A stretch of DNA of 64,000 nucleotides from Tellurirhabdus bombi. Lineage in GTDB: Bacteria; Bacteroidota; Bacteroidia; Cytophagales; Spirosomataceae. The notes under the pieces are model-generated. The model was not told the DNA's origin and searched no databases. It worked only from the letters and a program-made list of their open reading frames with translations. A program made the translations under genes and the position numbers. Location of the stretch: assembly GCF_021484805.1 (NCBI RefSeq), contig NZ_CP090557.1, forward strand, positions 4,166,001 to 4,230,000, in the 5' to 3' direction. This document shows positions 1-7,295 of the stretch, piece by piece (within the stretch, counting starts at the first letter, position 1; each line of letters begins with the position of its first letter).

Positions 1-1
1 T

Positions 2-106
2 CGATTTTATCAGGACCACCTCTCGGTATTACCCGGCATCCTGCACATCAGCAGCTTTTTTGTTATGTCTGAAGTAAAAAATACCACTGTTATTCCGGTT
101 GACTAG
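2..106 (+). CDS. Lrp/AsnC family transcriptional regulator, C-terminal fragment (5' end outside window)
   Basis: A 34-codon open frame enters from the left edge and stops with TAG at 104-106. Its end reads like the last beta strand and helix of the Lrp/AsnC effector (RAM) domain: 'LPGILHISSFFVMSEVKN' followed by 'TTVIPVD', matching the family pattern of 'lpgV..t.s..v...vK.t..lp'. Lrp-type proteins are DNA-binding regulators that respond to amino acids or related small molecules. Only the C-terminus is visible, so the DNA-binding half and the ligand cannot be inferred. Assigned from pattern alone over a short stretch. Confidence 0.65.
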   Translation, partial: RFYQDHLSVLPGILHISSFFVMSEVKNTTVIPVD

Positions 107-266
107 GCTTTTTATTTCTCCGCTCAGTTTCCGTTTTGACTGAAGATAAAACTACTTCTTGGCCAAACTGTTTACATCCTTTTCGTTGCGCTTGGTTATC
201 TCCATCAGTCGCTGAACTGAGCGGTTCGTACCGTCCGGCAATATACTCCTAAAGGCCAATTTCAGC

Positions 267-1388
267 TTAGGTTACCGAAATGATTTTGCCATGTGTTTGC
301 CGGATTACTTCCCGTAAAAGTGGTTTTGCTGCCCCTAGTGTGGTTACAGCTATTTCTGTTAACCATCGGCTCCCGAAAAGTTGCTGTACCGTGCGCCCGA
401 TCCAAAGACGCCGGGCAAACAGCTTTGACCAGGCTTGTTGGTATTTTTCTTCCAATTCGGCTCGCGTTAGTGTGCCCCGCAGGTAGTTTGTAGCTAGATC
501 GCTGGCTTGTTTGGCACCATGAATGGCCATTGCCATCCCGTTGCCACAAAGGGGCGTTATCAAACCAGCCGAGTCGCCCGCCATCAGAATGTGATTTTCA
601 ACCGCTTTTTTGGCCGCAAACGAAATTTCATTGATGACTTCGGGCTTTTCGTATAGAAACTCAGCGCGTTCGAAAACGGCTTTCAAATGAGGATTTTGCC
701 ATAAAACGGCCTGTTCCATAGCGGGGATATTGCCGAATTGCTTTAAGTTTTGGCGCGTGGTTAGATAGCAAAGGCAGTATTTCCCCTCTTCAATAGCCGA
801 AAGGCCGCAGTAACCCGCCTGAAAGTTATGTAAAGCAATGGTATCCGTCGGAAAATCAATACGAATGTGGTATTTAACACCAATGTAAGGAGACGGTTTT
901 TGCATAAAGGGCCGGTTCATGCTTTTATCCAGCTTCGAGCGCTTGCCAAAGGCTCCAATCACCAACCGAGCCGCCAGCACTTGCCCATCGTTCAGCGTAA
1001 CCGAAAACTGGTCGTGGGTAAACTGTACTTCTTCGACTGATTTCCCCAATAGAAAGTTCACCCCTTCGTCTAAACCAAGCTGGTAGAGGGCCAAATCAAA
1101 GTTGTAACGACTAATCCCAAAACCGCCCAGATCCAGCTTTGTCGTCAGTTGTCGGCCTGTTGGTGAGGTAACTTCCAGATAATCAATGTGGGCGGCCCCT
1201 AATTGGCGCAGATCGACGCCTAACGATTCGATGTAAGGCCGGACTTCATTAGACACGTATTCGCCGCAAACTTTATGAAAGGGATAGGTTTTCCGTTCAA
1301 CCAGCGCTACAGCATGACCCGCTCTGGCCAATTCCAGAGCACTAATCAGACCAGCTAATCCTCCGCCAACAATAACTACGTCGTACAT
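267..1388 (-). CDS. FAD-dependent oxidoreductase, geranylgeranyl-reductase-like
   Basis: The protein opens with a Rossmann dinucleotide-binding motif, 'YDVVIVGGGLAGLISALELA' (GxGxxG type), ending in the acidic residue of 'LVERK' that contacts FAD ribose. A second FAD motif near the C-terminus, 'MAGDSAGLITPLCGNGMAMA', is typical of the geranylgeranyl reductase/halogenase-like monooxygenase superfamily. At 373 aa its length fits. I chose the start at 1388 rather than an upstream in-frame ATG at 1442 because the FAD motif normally begins within a few residues of the N-terminus and AAGGA lies just upstream of 1388. Substrate unknown. In related bacteria such genes often accompany lipid or pigment synthesis, but no partner is visible here. 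Confidence 0.8.
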   Translation of the reverse strand: MYDVVIVGGGLAGLISALELARAGHAVALVERKTYPFHKVCGEYVSNEVRPYIESLGVDLRQLGAAHIDYLEVTSPTGRQLTTKLDLGGFGISRYNFDLALYQLGLDEGVNFLLGKSVEEVQFTHDQFSVTLNDGQVLAARLVIGAFGKRSKLDKSMNRPFMQKPSPYIGVKYHIRIDFPTDTIALHNFQAGYCGLSAIEEGKYCLCYLTTRQNLKQFGNIPAMEQAVLWQNPHLKAVFERAEFLYEKPEVINEISFAAKKAVENHILMAGDSAGLITPLCGNGMAMAIHGAKQASDLATNYLRGTLTRAELEEKYQQAWSKLFARRLWIGRTVQQLFGSRWLTEIAVTTLGAAKPLLREVIRQTHGKIISVT

Positions 1389-1483
1389 ATTCCTTAAAAC
1401 GACAAAAAGCACTGCCAATGTTTTGACAGTGCCTTTATCCAAATACTAAATTATGTAACCAGATAAGTATCTACGGGTGTAGA

Positions 1484-2017
1484 TTACTCTCCGTCTTCGT
1501 CGTAGCTAATTTTTGGAATGGCTTTGTCGATCATGTAACGACCAACGCCTTCTTCGCCAATGACTTCGAAAAGTTCGACGGCGCGGCGAGCCACATACTC
1601 TTCTTCACGTTGTTCTTTAACGAACCACATCAGAAACTCTTCCGTTTCGTAAGCGTATAACCGGCGGCAAGCGTCTACAATCCGATTGATTGAATTGGTA
1701 ACGGCAATTTCCTGCTCCAATGCCAGTTCAAACACGTCGCGGAAACCAGCAAAGTCCTGGGGTACATCAGTAACTTCCGGAGAGATGGCCGTGCCACCCA
1801 TGTCTGCTACATATTTGAATATTTTAAGCATGTGCTTCCGCTCTTCTTCAGCCTGTTTGTAGAAATAGCCTGCGCTATTCTGAAAACCGTAACGGTCACA
1901 CCAAGAAGCCATTGCCAGATAAATGGAAGATGAATGGGCTTCCATTTTGATTTGCTTATTCAGTAATTGCTCTATCTCTTCTTTGAGCAAAGTTCTCATT
2001 CTTACTAGATCCTTCAT
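1484..2017 (-). CDS. ftnA: Ferritin (non-haem iron storage protein)
   Basis: A 177-aa four-helix-bundle ferritin. The N-terminal part has the signature 'LLNKQIKMEAHSSSIYLAMA' followed by 'AEEERKHMLKIFKY', which carries the ferroxidase Glu and His ligands. A second half with 'EQREEEYVARRAVELFEVIG' completes the fold. Ferritins oxidise Fe(II) and store it as a mineral in a 24-subunit cytosolic shell. The start is uncertain: ATG at 2017 and ATG at 1999 are both in frame, and 1999 has an AGGA upstream. A perfect palindrome at 2079-2097 lies upstream and could be an operator. An acidic tail ('SYDEDGE') ends the protein. Confidence 0.92.
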   Translation of the reverse strand: MKDLVRMRTLLKEEIEQLLNKQIKMEAHSSSIYLAMASWCDRYGFQNSAGYFYKQAEEERKHMLKIFKYVADMGGTAISPEVTDVPQDFAGFRDVFELALEQEIAVTNSINRIVDACRRLYAYETEEFLMWFVKEQREEEYVARRAVELFEVIGEEGVGRYMIDKAIPKISYDEDGE

Positions 2018-2078
2018 ATAAATAATATGTTTTGTCAGCGTGAAACGCGGTGGTTCATAGCAAGTATACCGCTTTCGA

Positions 2079-2097
2079 CCGGAAAAAGTTTTTCCGG
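2079..2097. repeat. Perfect palindrome upstream of ferritin
   Basis: CCGGAAAAA-g-TTTTTCCGG: 9-bp arms around a single base, in the 134-bp gap between the ferritin gene and the next gene upstream on the same strand. It could be an operator for ferritin (about 62 bp before its start) or a weak hairpin ending transcription of the 2152-2517 gene. There is no U-tract after the stem on the minus strand, which favours an operator. Confidence 0.45.
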
Positions 2098-2151
2098 CTG
2101 CTCAATTCGACAAAATTTGGAAAAAGTCTGAATAAGAAAATCGCCTGAATT

Positions 2152-2517
2152 CTAGTAAGATGGAGCGAAATAAAGCCGTGCGTGAAGCAGTGAATTCAGT
2201 TCGAGCGTAAAGCGTGTTCCTGCCAGCAGATCACGAAGTGCAATAAGATCGCAGAGGGTCAACACAAACTGGTGATTGGTACGCGGGGCATCAATAATCT
2301 CGACGTCGTAGGCATCGTCGGTGTTGAAAATCATCGTGTGGATGTCCACAGAATCGACTTTCTTTTTGAATGCCAGAAAGTCTGTAATACGCAAAGAAAC
2401 CCGCGCTTCCCCAAATTGTAAGATAATACGATTGGTAAGGTCACACTGAAATGTGGCTCCTTTGGCATTCGTGTATAATTCAATGGGCTGAGTAGTCGTT
2501 TGGGAAAGCGTAGTCAC
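2152..2517 (-). CDS. Conserved hypothetical protein, DUF6686-like
   Basis: A 121-aa soluble protein that starts with GTG at 2517. After a Thr/Gln-rich N-terminus it has the pattern 'FQCDLTNRIILQFGEARVSL', then 'DFLAFKKKVD', then a C-terminal helix 'LCDLIALRDLLAGTRFTLEL'. This layout resembles small Bacteroidota-specific proteins of the DUF6686 type, a name I give tentatively. There is no signal peptide, membrane segment or catalytic motif. It lies upstream of ferritin on the same strand, 134 bp apart, so co-transcription is possible but not shown. Function unknown. Confidence 0.6.
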   Translation of the reverse strand: MTTLSQTTTQPIELYTNAKGATFQCDLTNRIILQFGEARVSLRITDFLAFKKKVDSVDIHTMIFNTDDAYDVEIIDAPRTNHQFVLTLCDLIALRDLLAGTRFTLELNSLLHARLYFAPSY

Positions 2518-2701
2518 AATTTATACAAATTAAATCTGGCTCTGGCGCAACAGGTTGTCTTTTGACCAGTAAAAATACAAGTTAACCGCTAGCTTGTCAA
2601 TCATTATTTTAAAATTGTTCTAAATAAGTTCTACGAATCCCGTCAACCAATCGACTTGAGATTAGTTATCTTTTATATTCTTAATCACTTATCAACGATA
2701 T

Positions 2702-3391
2702 ATGAAAAAGAAGCAGCAATTTGGGAAACACGCGTTGGTGCTATTGGCGACGGGTTTACTGATGAACGCCAATACCTACGGCCAGGTATCCACCAACCCA
2801 ACCAGTAGCCAGACCGTTACTGGAGCAGCGCAAACGCCTACGCAGGGCCGGGAAAATCGCCAGTCTAAATCGGACAAAAGCAGCCTCATCATGCAGCCGA
2901 TTATGCACATGCTTGATCAGATGAAATCGGCCAAAAAAACCGGCGATCCCGATATGGACTACGTCACACTGATCAAAATTCATCACCAGGCGCAGCTTGC
3001 CTTAGCGCAGCAAGCCGTTAAAAATGGACAAAATACACAGGTGATTGACAAGGCGAAAGCCTTGATTTCTGAGGAAGAAAAGGCCATTGCGGATTTGAAC
3101 AACATCACAAAAAATCTTCGGGCTGGCTCCAGCAACTCGGCATTCCAGCAGCAGACAGACCAAAAGTTGAAGGCGCTGGATATAGAGGTCCAGAAGAATA
3201 ACAACAATACCATGTCCGGTAACTTTGACCAGGATTACCTGAACGTACTACGGCAACAGTATCAAAATGGCTTTGATTTGTCACAGGACTACCTGCAATA
3301 CGGCAAGCATCAGGAACTAATCGGTCACGCCCAGCGCATGGTCACGCAGAATAAACAAGAGATGGAGTCTTTAAAAGACCTCATTAAATAA
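2702..3391 (+). CDS. Exported DUF305-like helical protein
   Basis: A 229-aa protein with a signal peptide (basic start, hydrophobic 'ALVLLATGLLMNA', probable cleavage near 'TYGQ'), then a Ser/Thr/Gln-rich linker. Two helical segments follow, each resembling a ferritin-like DUF305 unit: 'DMDYVTLIKIHHQAQLALAQ' with 'EEEKAIADLN' (residues about 83-140), and 'FDQDYLNVLRQQYQNGFDLS' with 'NKQEMESLKDLI' (about 175-228). DUF305 proteins are periplasmic and often appear with metal handling. The 'HH' in the first unit is the family hallmark; the second unit has lost it ('QQ'). Function not established. Confidence 0.65.
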   Translation: MKKKQQFGKHALVLLATGLLMNANTYGQVSTNPTSSQTVTGAAQTPTQGRENRQSKSDKSSLIMQPIMHMLDQMKSAKKTGDPDMDYVTLIKIHHQAQLALAQQAVKNGQNTQVIDKAKALISEEEKAIADLNNITKNLRAGSSNSAFQQQTDQKLKALDIEVQKNNNNTMSGNFDQDYLNVLRQQYQNGFDLSQDYLQYGKHQELIGHAQRMVTQNKQEMESLKDLIK

Positions 3392-3483
3392 TCATACTGT
3401 GGTATTCAGGCCAGAATGAGCAAGTTACCTACATCCTGGCTTGTTTACCACGATCTGTTTTAGCGGGATATTACCTCAGGCTG

Positions 3484-3500
3484 TTATCTTTGTAAGATAA
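3484..3500 (+). promoter_or_regulatory. Putative promoter -7 element overlapped by an inverted repeat
   Basis: TATCTTTG at 3485-3492 matches the Bacteroidota -7 consensus TAnnTTTG and sits 23 bp before the start codon of the radical SAM gene at 3516. The same bases form a perfect inverted repeat, TTATCTT-tgt-AAGATAA (3484-3500). A -33 element is poor (TTTT near 3458-3461). The overlap would let a dimeric repressor block the promoter, but no regulator is identified. Confidence 0.45.
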
Positions 3501-3515
3501 CTCCACTCCGGAAGC

Positions 3516-4538
3516 ATGAATCGCAACTTATCCGATGGCCTGAATTTTTTCTCCAAAGTTACCCCCAAACGCGCCTGGAACGCGCTGAAAGTGCTTTCCA
3601 GCTATTATGAATCGAAGCGAACGGGCAAATCAGTTCATCGGGGCTTACCCATTGCCTTGTCTTTTGAACCCACCACTTCCTGCAACCTCCGATGCCCGGA
3701 ATGCCCCAGCGGGCTACGCTCATTTACGCGTCCGACCGGTATGCTGCCCGAAGATCTGTTCAAGCGCACCATTGACGAATTAGCAGATACACTGCTGTAC
3801 CTGATTTTTTATTTTCAGGGCGAGCCTTATCTACATCCTCAGTTTCTGGATTTGGTTGGCTATGCGCACCAGAAAGGCATTTATACCGCCACCTCAACTA
3901 ACGCGCATTATCTAACGGATGCCAACGCCCGCAAGACTGTTGAATCCGGCCTTGACCGGCTCATTATTTCGATTGATGGCACCACCCAGGAAGTCTATCA
4001 GCAATACCGCGTAGGCGGAAAACTGCATAAGGTCATCGAAGGCACCAAGAATATTCTTAAGTGGAAAAAGGAGCTAAAATCCCGGACACCCCACGTTATC
4101 TTTCAGTTTTTGGTGGTGCGCCCCAACGAGCACCAGATCGACGATGTGAAACGGCTGGCCAAAGAACTAGGCGTCGACGAAGTGGCTTTGAAAACCGCCC
4201 AGATTTACGACTACGAAGAAGGCTCTGATCTCATTCCTACCATCGACAAATACGCCCGCTACGCCCGCCAAAGCGACGGAAAATATACCATTAAAAACAC
4301 GCTGGACGGCCATTGCTGGAAAATGTGGCATTCGTGCGTCATTACCTGGGATGGCTTGGTGGTGCCCTGCTGCTTCGATAAAGACGCTCACCATCGGCTG
4401 GGCGACCTGAAAGAGCAGACGTTCAAGCAGCTCTGGCAAAGCGAGCCTTACCATGATTTTCGGCAGGCATTGATTCGGTCGCGCTCCGAAATCGAAATGT
4501 GCAAAAACTGCACGGAAGGAACGCAGGTTTGGGCCTAA
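3516..4538 (+). CDS. Radical SAM protein with SPASM-like C-terminal domain
   Basis: A 340-aa enzyme. The radical SAM cluster motif CxxxCxxC is at C56, C60 and C63 ('CNLRCPEC'), followed by 'FQGEPYLHPQF' (the GGEP-like SAM-binding element) and 'LDRLIISIDGTTQEVYQQYR'. The C-terminal third carries further cysteines, 'GHCWKMWHSCVITWDGLVV' then 'PCC', and a final 'CKNC', as expected for a SPASM auxiliary Fe-S domain. Such proteins modify peptides, enzymes or cofactors. No small precursor peptide or maturase partner is adjacent, and the downstream gene is parA beyond a hairpin. The substrate is therefore unknown. Confidence 0.85.
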   Translation: MNRNLSDGLNFFSKVTPKRAWNALKVLSSYYESKRTGKSVHRGLPIALSFEPTTSCNLRCPECPSGLRSFTRPTGMLPEDLFKRTIDELADTLLYLIFYFQGEPYLHPQFLDLVGYAHQKGIYTATSTNAHYLTDANARKTVESGLDRLIISIDGTTQEVYQQYRVGGKLHKVIEGTKNILKWKKELKSRTPHVIFQFLVVRPNEHQIDDVKRLAKELGVDEVALKTAQIYDYEEGSDLIPTIDKYARYARQSDGKYTIKNTLDGHCWKMWHSCVITWDGLVVPCCFDKDAHHRLGDLKEQTFKQLWQSEPYHDFRQALIRSRSEIEMCKNCTEGTQVWA

Positions 4539-4545
4539 AGTGATC

Positions 4546-4626
4546 GAGCGAAAGCGATAAAGAGTGAAAGAACAAATTTTTCAGCCTTGGCCTCTTTCAC
4601 TCTATCACTCACTAACTCTTTCGCTC
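4546..4626. repeat. Large inverted repeat built from degenerate 8-bp units
   Basis: Left arm GAGCGAAAG (4546-4554) pairs with CTTTCGCTC (4618-4626). Inside it, GATAAAGAGTGAAAGA (4556-4571) pairs with TCTTTCACTCTATC (4593-4606), leaving a 2-nt bulge. The right arm reads as consecutive octamers CTCTTTCA, CTCTATCA, CTCACTAA, CTCTTTCG, and the left arm as GAGCGAAA, GCGATAAA, GAGTGAAA. It starts 8 bp after the radical SAM stop and may serve as its terminator. The octamer periodicity suggests a dispersed intergenic repeat family. Confidence 0.6.
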
Positions 4627-4637
4627 TTTACGCCTTT

Positions 4638-4677
4638 GTGAAACATTTTCGAAATTCCGTGAAACATTTCTTGTTTC
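4638..4677. promoter_or_regulatory. Possible ParB/parA operator: parS-half-like direct and inverted repeats
   Basis: GTGAAACA, which equals one half of the canonical parS palindrome (TGTTTCAC-GTGAAACA), occurs at 4638-4645 and again at 4659-4666, exactly 21 bp apart. The second copy overlaps an inverted repeat GAAACA-n5-TGTTTC (4661-4677). They lie 45-84 bp upstream of the parA start. No full parS is present. The site may be autoregulatory; this is inference. Confidence 0.4.
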
Positions 4678-4721
4678 TTAATATAGGTCTGTAGATATTT
4701 GGGTCTGTAACGTACACACCC

Positions 4722-5510
4722 ATGGGTAAAGTTATTGCAATTGCCAACCAAAAGGGAGGCGTCGGAAAAACCACTACTACGATTAACCTAGCTGCCAGTC
4801 TGGCCGCCCTTGAGTTTCGAACGTTAATTGTCGACGCCGATCCGCAAGCCAATTCAACCTCAGGCTTGGGTTACAATCCGAAGGAAATCGAAAACAGTAT
4901 CTATGAATGCATGGTCGAAGGCTTTTCGCCCCGCGATGCCATCATCCAAACTGATTTCCCAAACCTGGATTTACTTCCCTCCCACATCGATCTTGTCGGC
5001 GCAGAAATTGAGATGATCAATCTCAAAAACCGCGAAGATCGCATGAAAGAGGCCATGGTGGATTTAAAAAACGATTATGATTTTGTCATTATCGATTGTT
5101 CACCTTCACTTGGTTTGATTACCATCAACAGCTTAACCGCTGCCGATTCGGTCATTATTCCGGTGCAATGCGAATATTTTGCGCTAGAAGGGTTGGGCAA
5201 GTTGCTGAATACCATCAAAATTATTCAGTCTCGACTCAATACACATTTGGCTATTGAAGGAATTCTGCTTACGATGTACGACTTACGCGTTCGACTCTCC
5301 AATCAGGTCGTCAGCGAAGTAACCGCTCATTTTCAGCAAATGGTCTTTAATACGATTATTCCGCGAAACATCCGATTAAGCGAGTCTCCGAGCTTTGGTT
5401 TGCCGGTAATCGCCCAGGATGCCGACAGCAAGGGCGCTATCAGTTACCTGAATCTGGCCCGCGAAATCCTTACTAAGAACGGAATGCTACCCCAGGACCA
5501 GATGGTGTAA
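4722..5510 (+). CDS. parA: Chromosome partitioning ATPase ParA (Soj)
   Basis: A 262-aa deviant Walker ATPase. The N-terminus 'VIAIANQKGGVGKTTTTINL' contains the P-loop with the signature lysine (residues 11-18); 'LIVDADPQANSTSG' is switch I and 'DFVIIDCSPSLGLITINSL' is Walker B. ParA binds DNA non-specifically in its ATP form and, with ParB-parS, segregates the replicated origin. parB follows 23 bp downstream, forming the usual operon. The length is normal for chromosomal Soj proteins without an N-terminal HTH. The pair is usually located near the chromosomal origin, but no oriC was identified here. Confidence 0.96.
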   Translation: MGKVIAIANQKGGVGKTTTTINLAASLAALEFRTLIVDADPQANSTSGLGYNPKEIENSIYECMVEGFSPRDAIIQTDFPNLDLLPSHIDLVGAEIEMINLKNREDRMKEAMVDLKNDYDFVIIDCSPSLGLITINSLTAADSVIIPVQCEYFALEGLGKLLNTIKIIQSRLNTHLAIEGILLTMYDLRVRLSNQVVSEVTAHFQQMVFNTIIPRNIRLSESPSFGLPVIAQDADSKGAISYLNLAREILTKNGMLPQDQMV

Positions 5511-5533
5511 TTCCATTAAGACATTAGCCAAAC

Positions 5534-6454
5534 ATGGAGAATTCGAACACAAAAGCAGTCGCCAATAAAAAGATGATTGGTCTGGGCCGTGGACTGGGAG
5601 CCCTGCTCCAGGACAGCGACTCGGTGAACCGGCAAAACAAGCCGTCGCCTTACGAGTCCATCTCAACCATGACCGAAATCAGTGTCAATTTTGTTGAGAC
5701 GAACCCCTTCCAGCCCCGGACGCGCTTTGACCAGGAAGCTTTGCAGGAATTGGCGGATTCAATTAGAGTTCAGGGAATTATCCAGCCTATCACGGTGCGG
5801 CAAATGGGTAAGGACCAGTACCAGCTGATCTCCGGCGAACGACGTTTGCAGGCTTCGAAAATAGCAGGACTGACACACATTCCAGCCTATGTTCGGCATG
5901 CCAACGACCAGCAAATGCTGGAAATGGCCCTGATTGAGAACATCCAGCGCGAAAACCTGAACTCCATTGAGATTGCATTGAGCTACCAACGGCTTATTAC
6001 CGAGTGTAGTTTAAAGCAGGAAGAACTGGGCGAGCGCGTCGGTAAAAATCGTACGACCGTTAATAATTACATCCGGCTGCTGAAACTGCCACCCGTTATT
6101 CAGGCTGCCCTGCGAGACAATAAAATCTCGATGGGACACGCCCGGGCGATCATCAACATTGATGACCACGATGTGCAGATCAAGTTGTTCAAACGGACGG
6201 TTGAAGAAGATTGGTCGGTTCGTAAAGTAGAAGAAGCCGTTCGGAATTTATCGAACTCGCCGGAAGCCCTACCCGAACGCCGCTCAACGCCCTACAAACA
6301 GGAGATTCGGAGCCTTCAGTTTAAGCTGTCGTCTATGTTTGGAACCAAAGTTTCCATTAAGTCCGACGATAAACAAAAGGGCGAAATCAAGATTCCGTTT
6401 ACTACGCAGGACGAGCTGAACCGAATTCTGGATGTTTTGAATTACAAAGCTTAA
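5534..6454 (+). CDS. parB: Chromosome partitioning protein ParB (Spo0J)
   Basis: A 306-aa ParB. The N-terminal 'GLGRGLGALL' is the ParA-stimulating patch. The ParB/Srx CTPase domain follows, with 'NPFQPRTRFDQEALQELADS', 'GIIQPITVR' and 'ISGERRLQASKIAG'. Then come 'MALIENIQRENLNSIEIA' and the HTH 'QEELGERVGKNRTTVNNYIR' (about residues 155-180) that reads parS. The C-terminal dimerisation region ends in 'LNRILDVL'. ParB loads as a CTP-dependent clamp and recruits ParA and condensin. All canonical motifs are intact. Confidence 0.96.
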   Translation: MENSNTKAVANKKMIGLGRGLGALLQDSDSVNRQNKPSPYESISTMTEISVNFVETNPFQPRTRFDQEALQELADSIRVQGIIQPITVRQMGKDQYQLISGERRLQASKIAGLTHIPAYVRHANDQQMLEMALIENIQRENLNSIEIALSYQRLITECSLKQEELGERVGKNRTTVNNYIRLLKLPPVIQAALRDNKISMGHARAIINIDDHDVQIKLFKRTVEEDWSVRKVEEAVRNLSNSPEALPERRSTPYKQEIRSLQFKLSSMFGTKVSIKSDDKQKGEIKIPFTTQDELNRILDVLNYKA

Positions 6455-6515
6455 AAAAAGTTAATTCCAGCGTTTTATTCATAAATCATGTATTGGACTC
6501 GTTGGTAAGAAAAAG

Positions 6516-6558
6516 ACAATGCTCATTAACCCGTTAGTTGCGAATTGATGAGCATTGT
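6516..6558. repeat. Stem-loop between parB and the DUF5683 gene
   Basis: ACAATGCTCAT (6516-6526) and ATGAGCATTGT (6548-6558) are exact inverse complements with a 21-nt loop. The right arm ends 11 bp before the ATG at 6570. There is no U-run after the stem, so it is a weak terminator candidate. It could modulate translation of the downstream gene or bind a regulator. Confidence 0.4.
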
Positions 6559-6569
6559 TGCCTTACCTC

Positions 6570-7277
6570 ATGAGTATAGAAATTAAAGCAGTTATTTTGA
6601 AACGGAGTTTTTGGCTTGGATTTTTTAGTTGGCTACTCAGTCTTGCTGCCTGGGGCCAGGTGCCAGACTCCACCAAGGCAGGTCGCGATACGGTGCGGGT
6701 GGGCTCTTCCGAAATGATTTCCATTGGAGACACCTTGGCTCCGGCTAAAACGACCGATACCGTCCGGCTAGACGAAAAAAAAACGGCCCAAATTCGTAAA
6801 ATTATCCCTAAGAAAGCCACCGTCCGCTCGGCCATTTTACCAGGATTAGGCCAGGCCTATAACCGGCAATATTGGAAAATTCCGATTATCTACGCGGGCT
6901 TCGGCACCATTGGCTACTTCATTAACTACATGAATGGCCGAACAAAATTTTACCGGGAACATTGGGATAAAGCCTACCGAAGCACCACAAAAACGACGCA
7001 GATTGAAATTAATGGTGTTTCACGAACGGTTGCCGAGGGCACGCTGGAACGAGGGTATAACGCTTTCCGCCGTTACCGCGATTTAAACGTCTTACTAGGC
7101 GTAGCCCTTTGGGGACTCAATGTCATCGACGCCAATGTATCAGCCCACTTGAAAACGTTTGACCTTACGGATGATTTATCGCTTCGGGTGCAACCGTCCT
7201 TCGGCGTTGGTGCTACGCCCTTAACACCAGCCCTTATTGCGCCGGGTGTTCGCCTGTCTTTCAACTTTAAAAAGTAA
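6570..7277 (+). CDS. DUF5683 domain-containing protein
   Basis: A 235-aa envelope protein. A long N-terminal signal with hydrophobic core 'FWLGFFSWLLSLAAWG' is followed by a polar linker. The DUF5683 domain starts at 'ATVRSAILPGLGQAYNRQYW' and continues with the membrane-like stretch 'IPIIYAGFGTIGYFINYM'; the end is 'GVRLSFNF'. I use ATG 6570; a TTG at 6555 would add five residues. It sits between parB and dapB, an arrangement I recognise as common in Bacteroidota. Function unknown; the terminal segments look partly barrel-like. Confidence 0.8.
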   Translation: MSIEIKAVILKRSFWLGFFSWLLSLAAWGQVPDSTKAGRDTVRVGSSEMISIGDTLAPAKTTDTVRLDEKKTAQIRKIIPKKATVRSAILPGLGQAYNRQYWKIPIIYAGFGTIGYFINYMNGRTKFYREHWDKAYRSTTKTTQIEINGVSRTVAEGTLERGYNAFRRYRDLNVLLGVALWGLNVIDANVSAHLKTFDLTDDLSLRVQPSFGVGATPLTPALIAPGVRLSFNFKK

Positions 7278-7295
7278 TAACCTGTACCTTCCCAA

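Noticed and set aside
222-236. GCGGTTCGTACCG as a tRNA T-arm
   Set aside because: The loop base normally A is T, and no acceptor, D or anticodon stem can be built around it.
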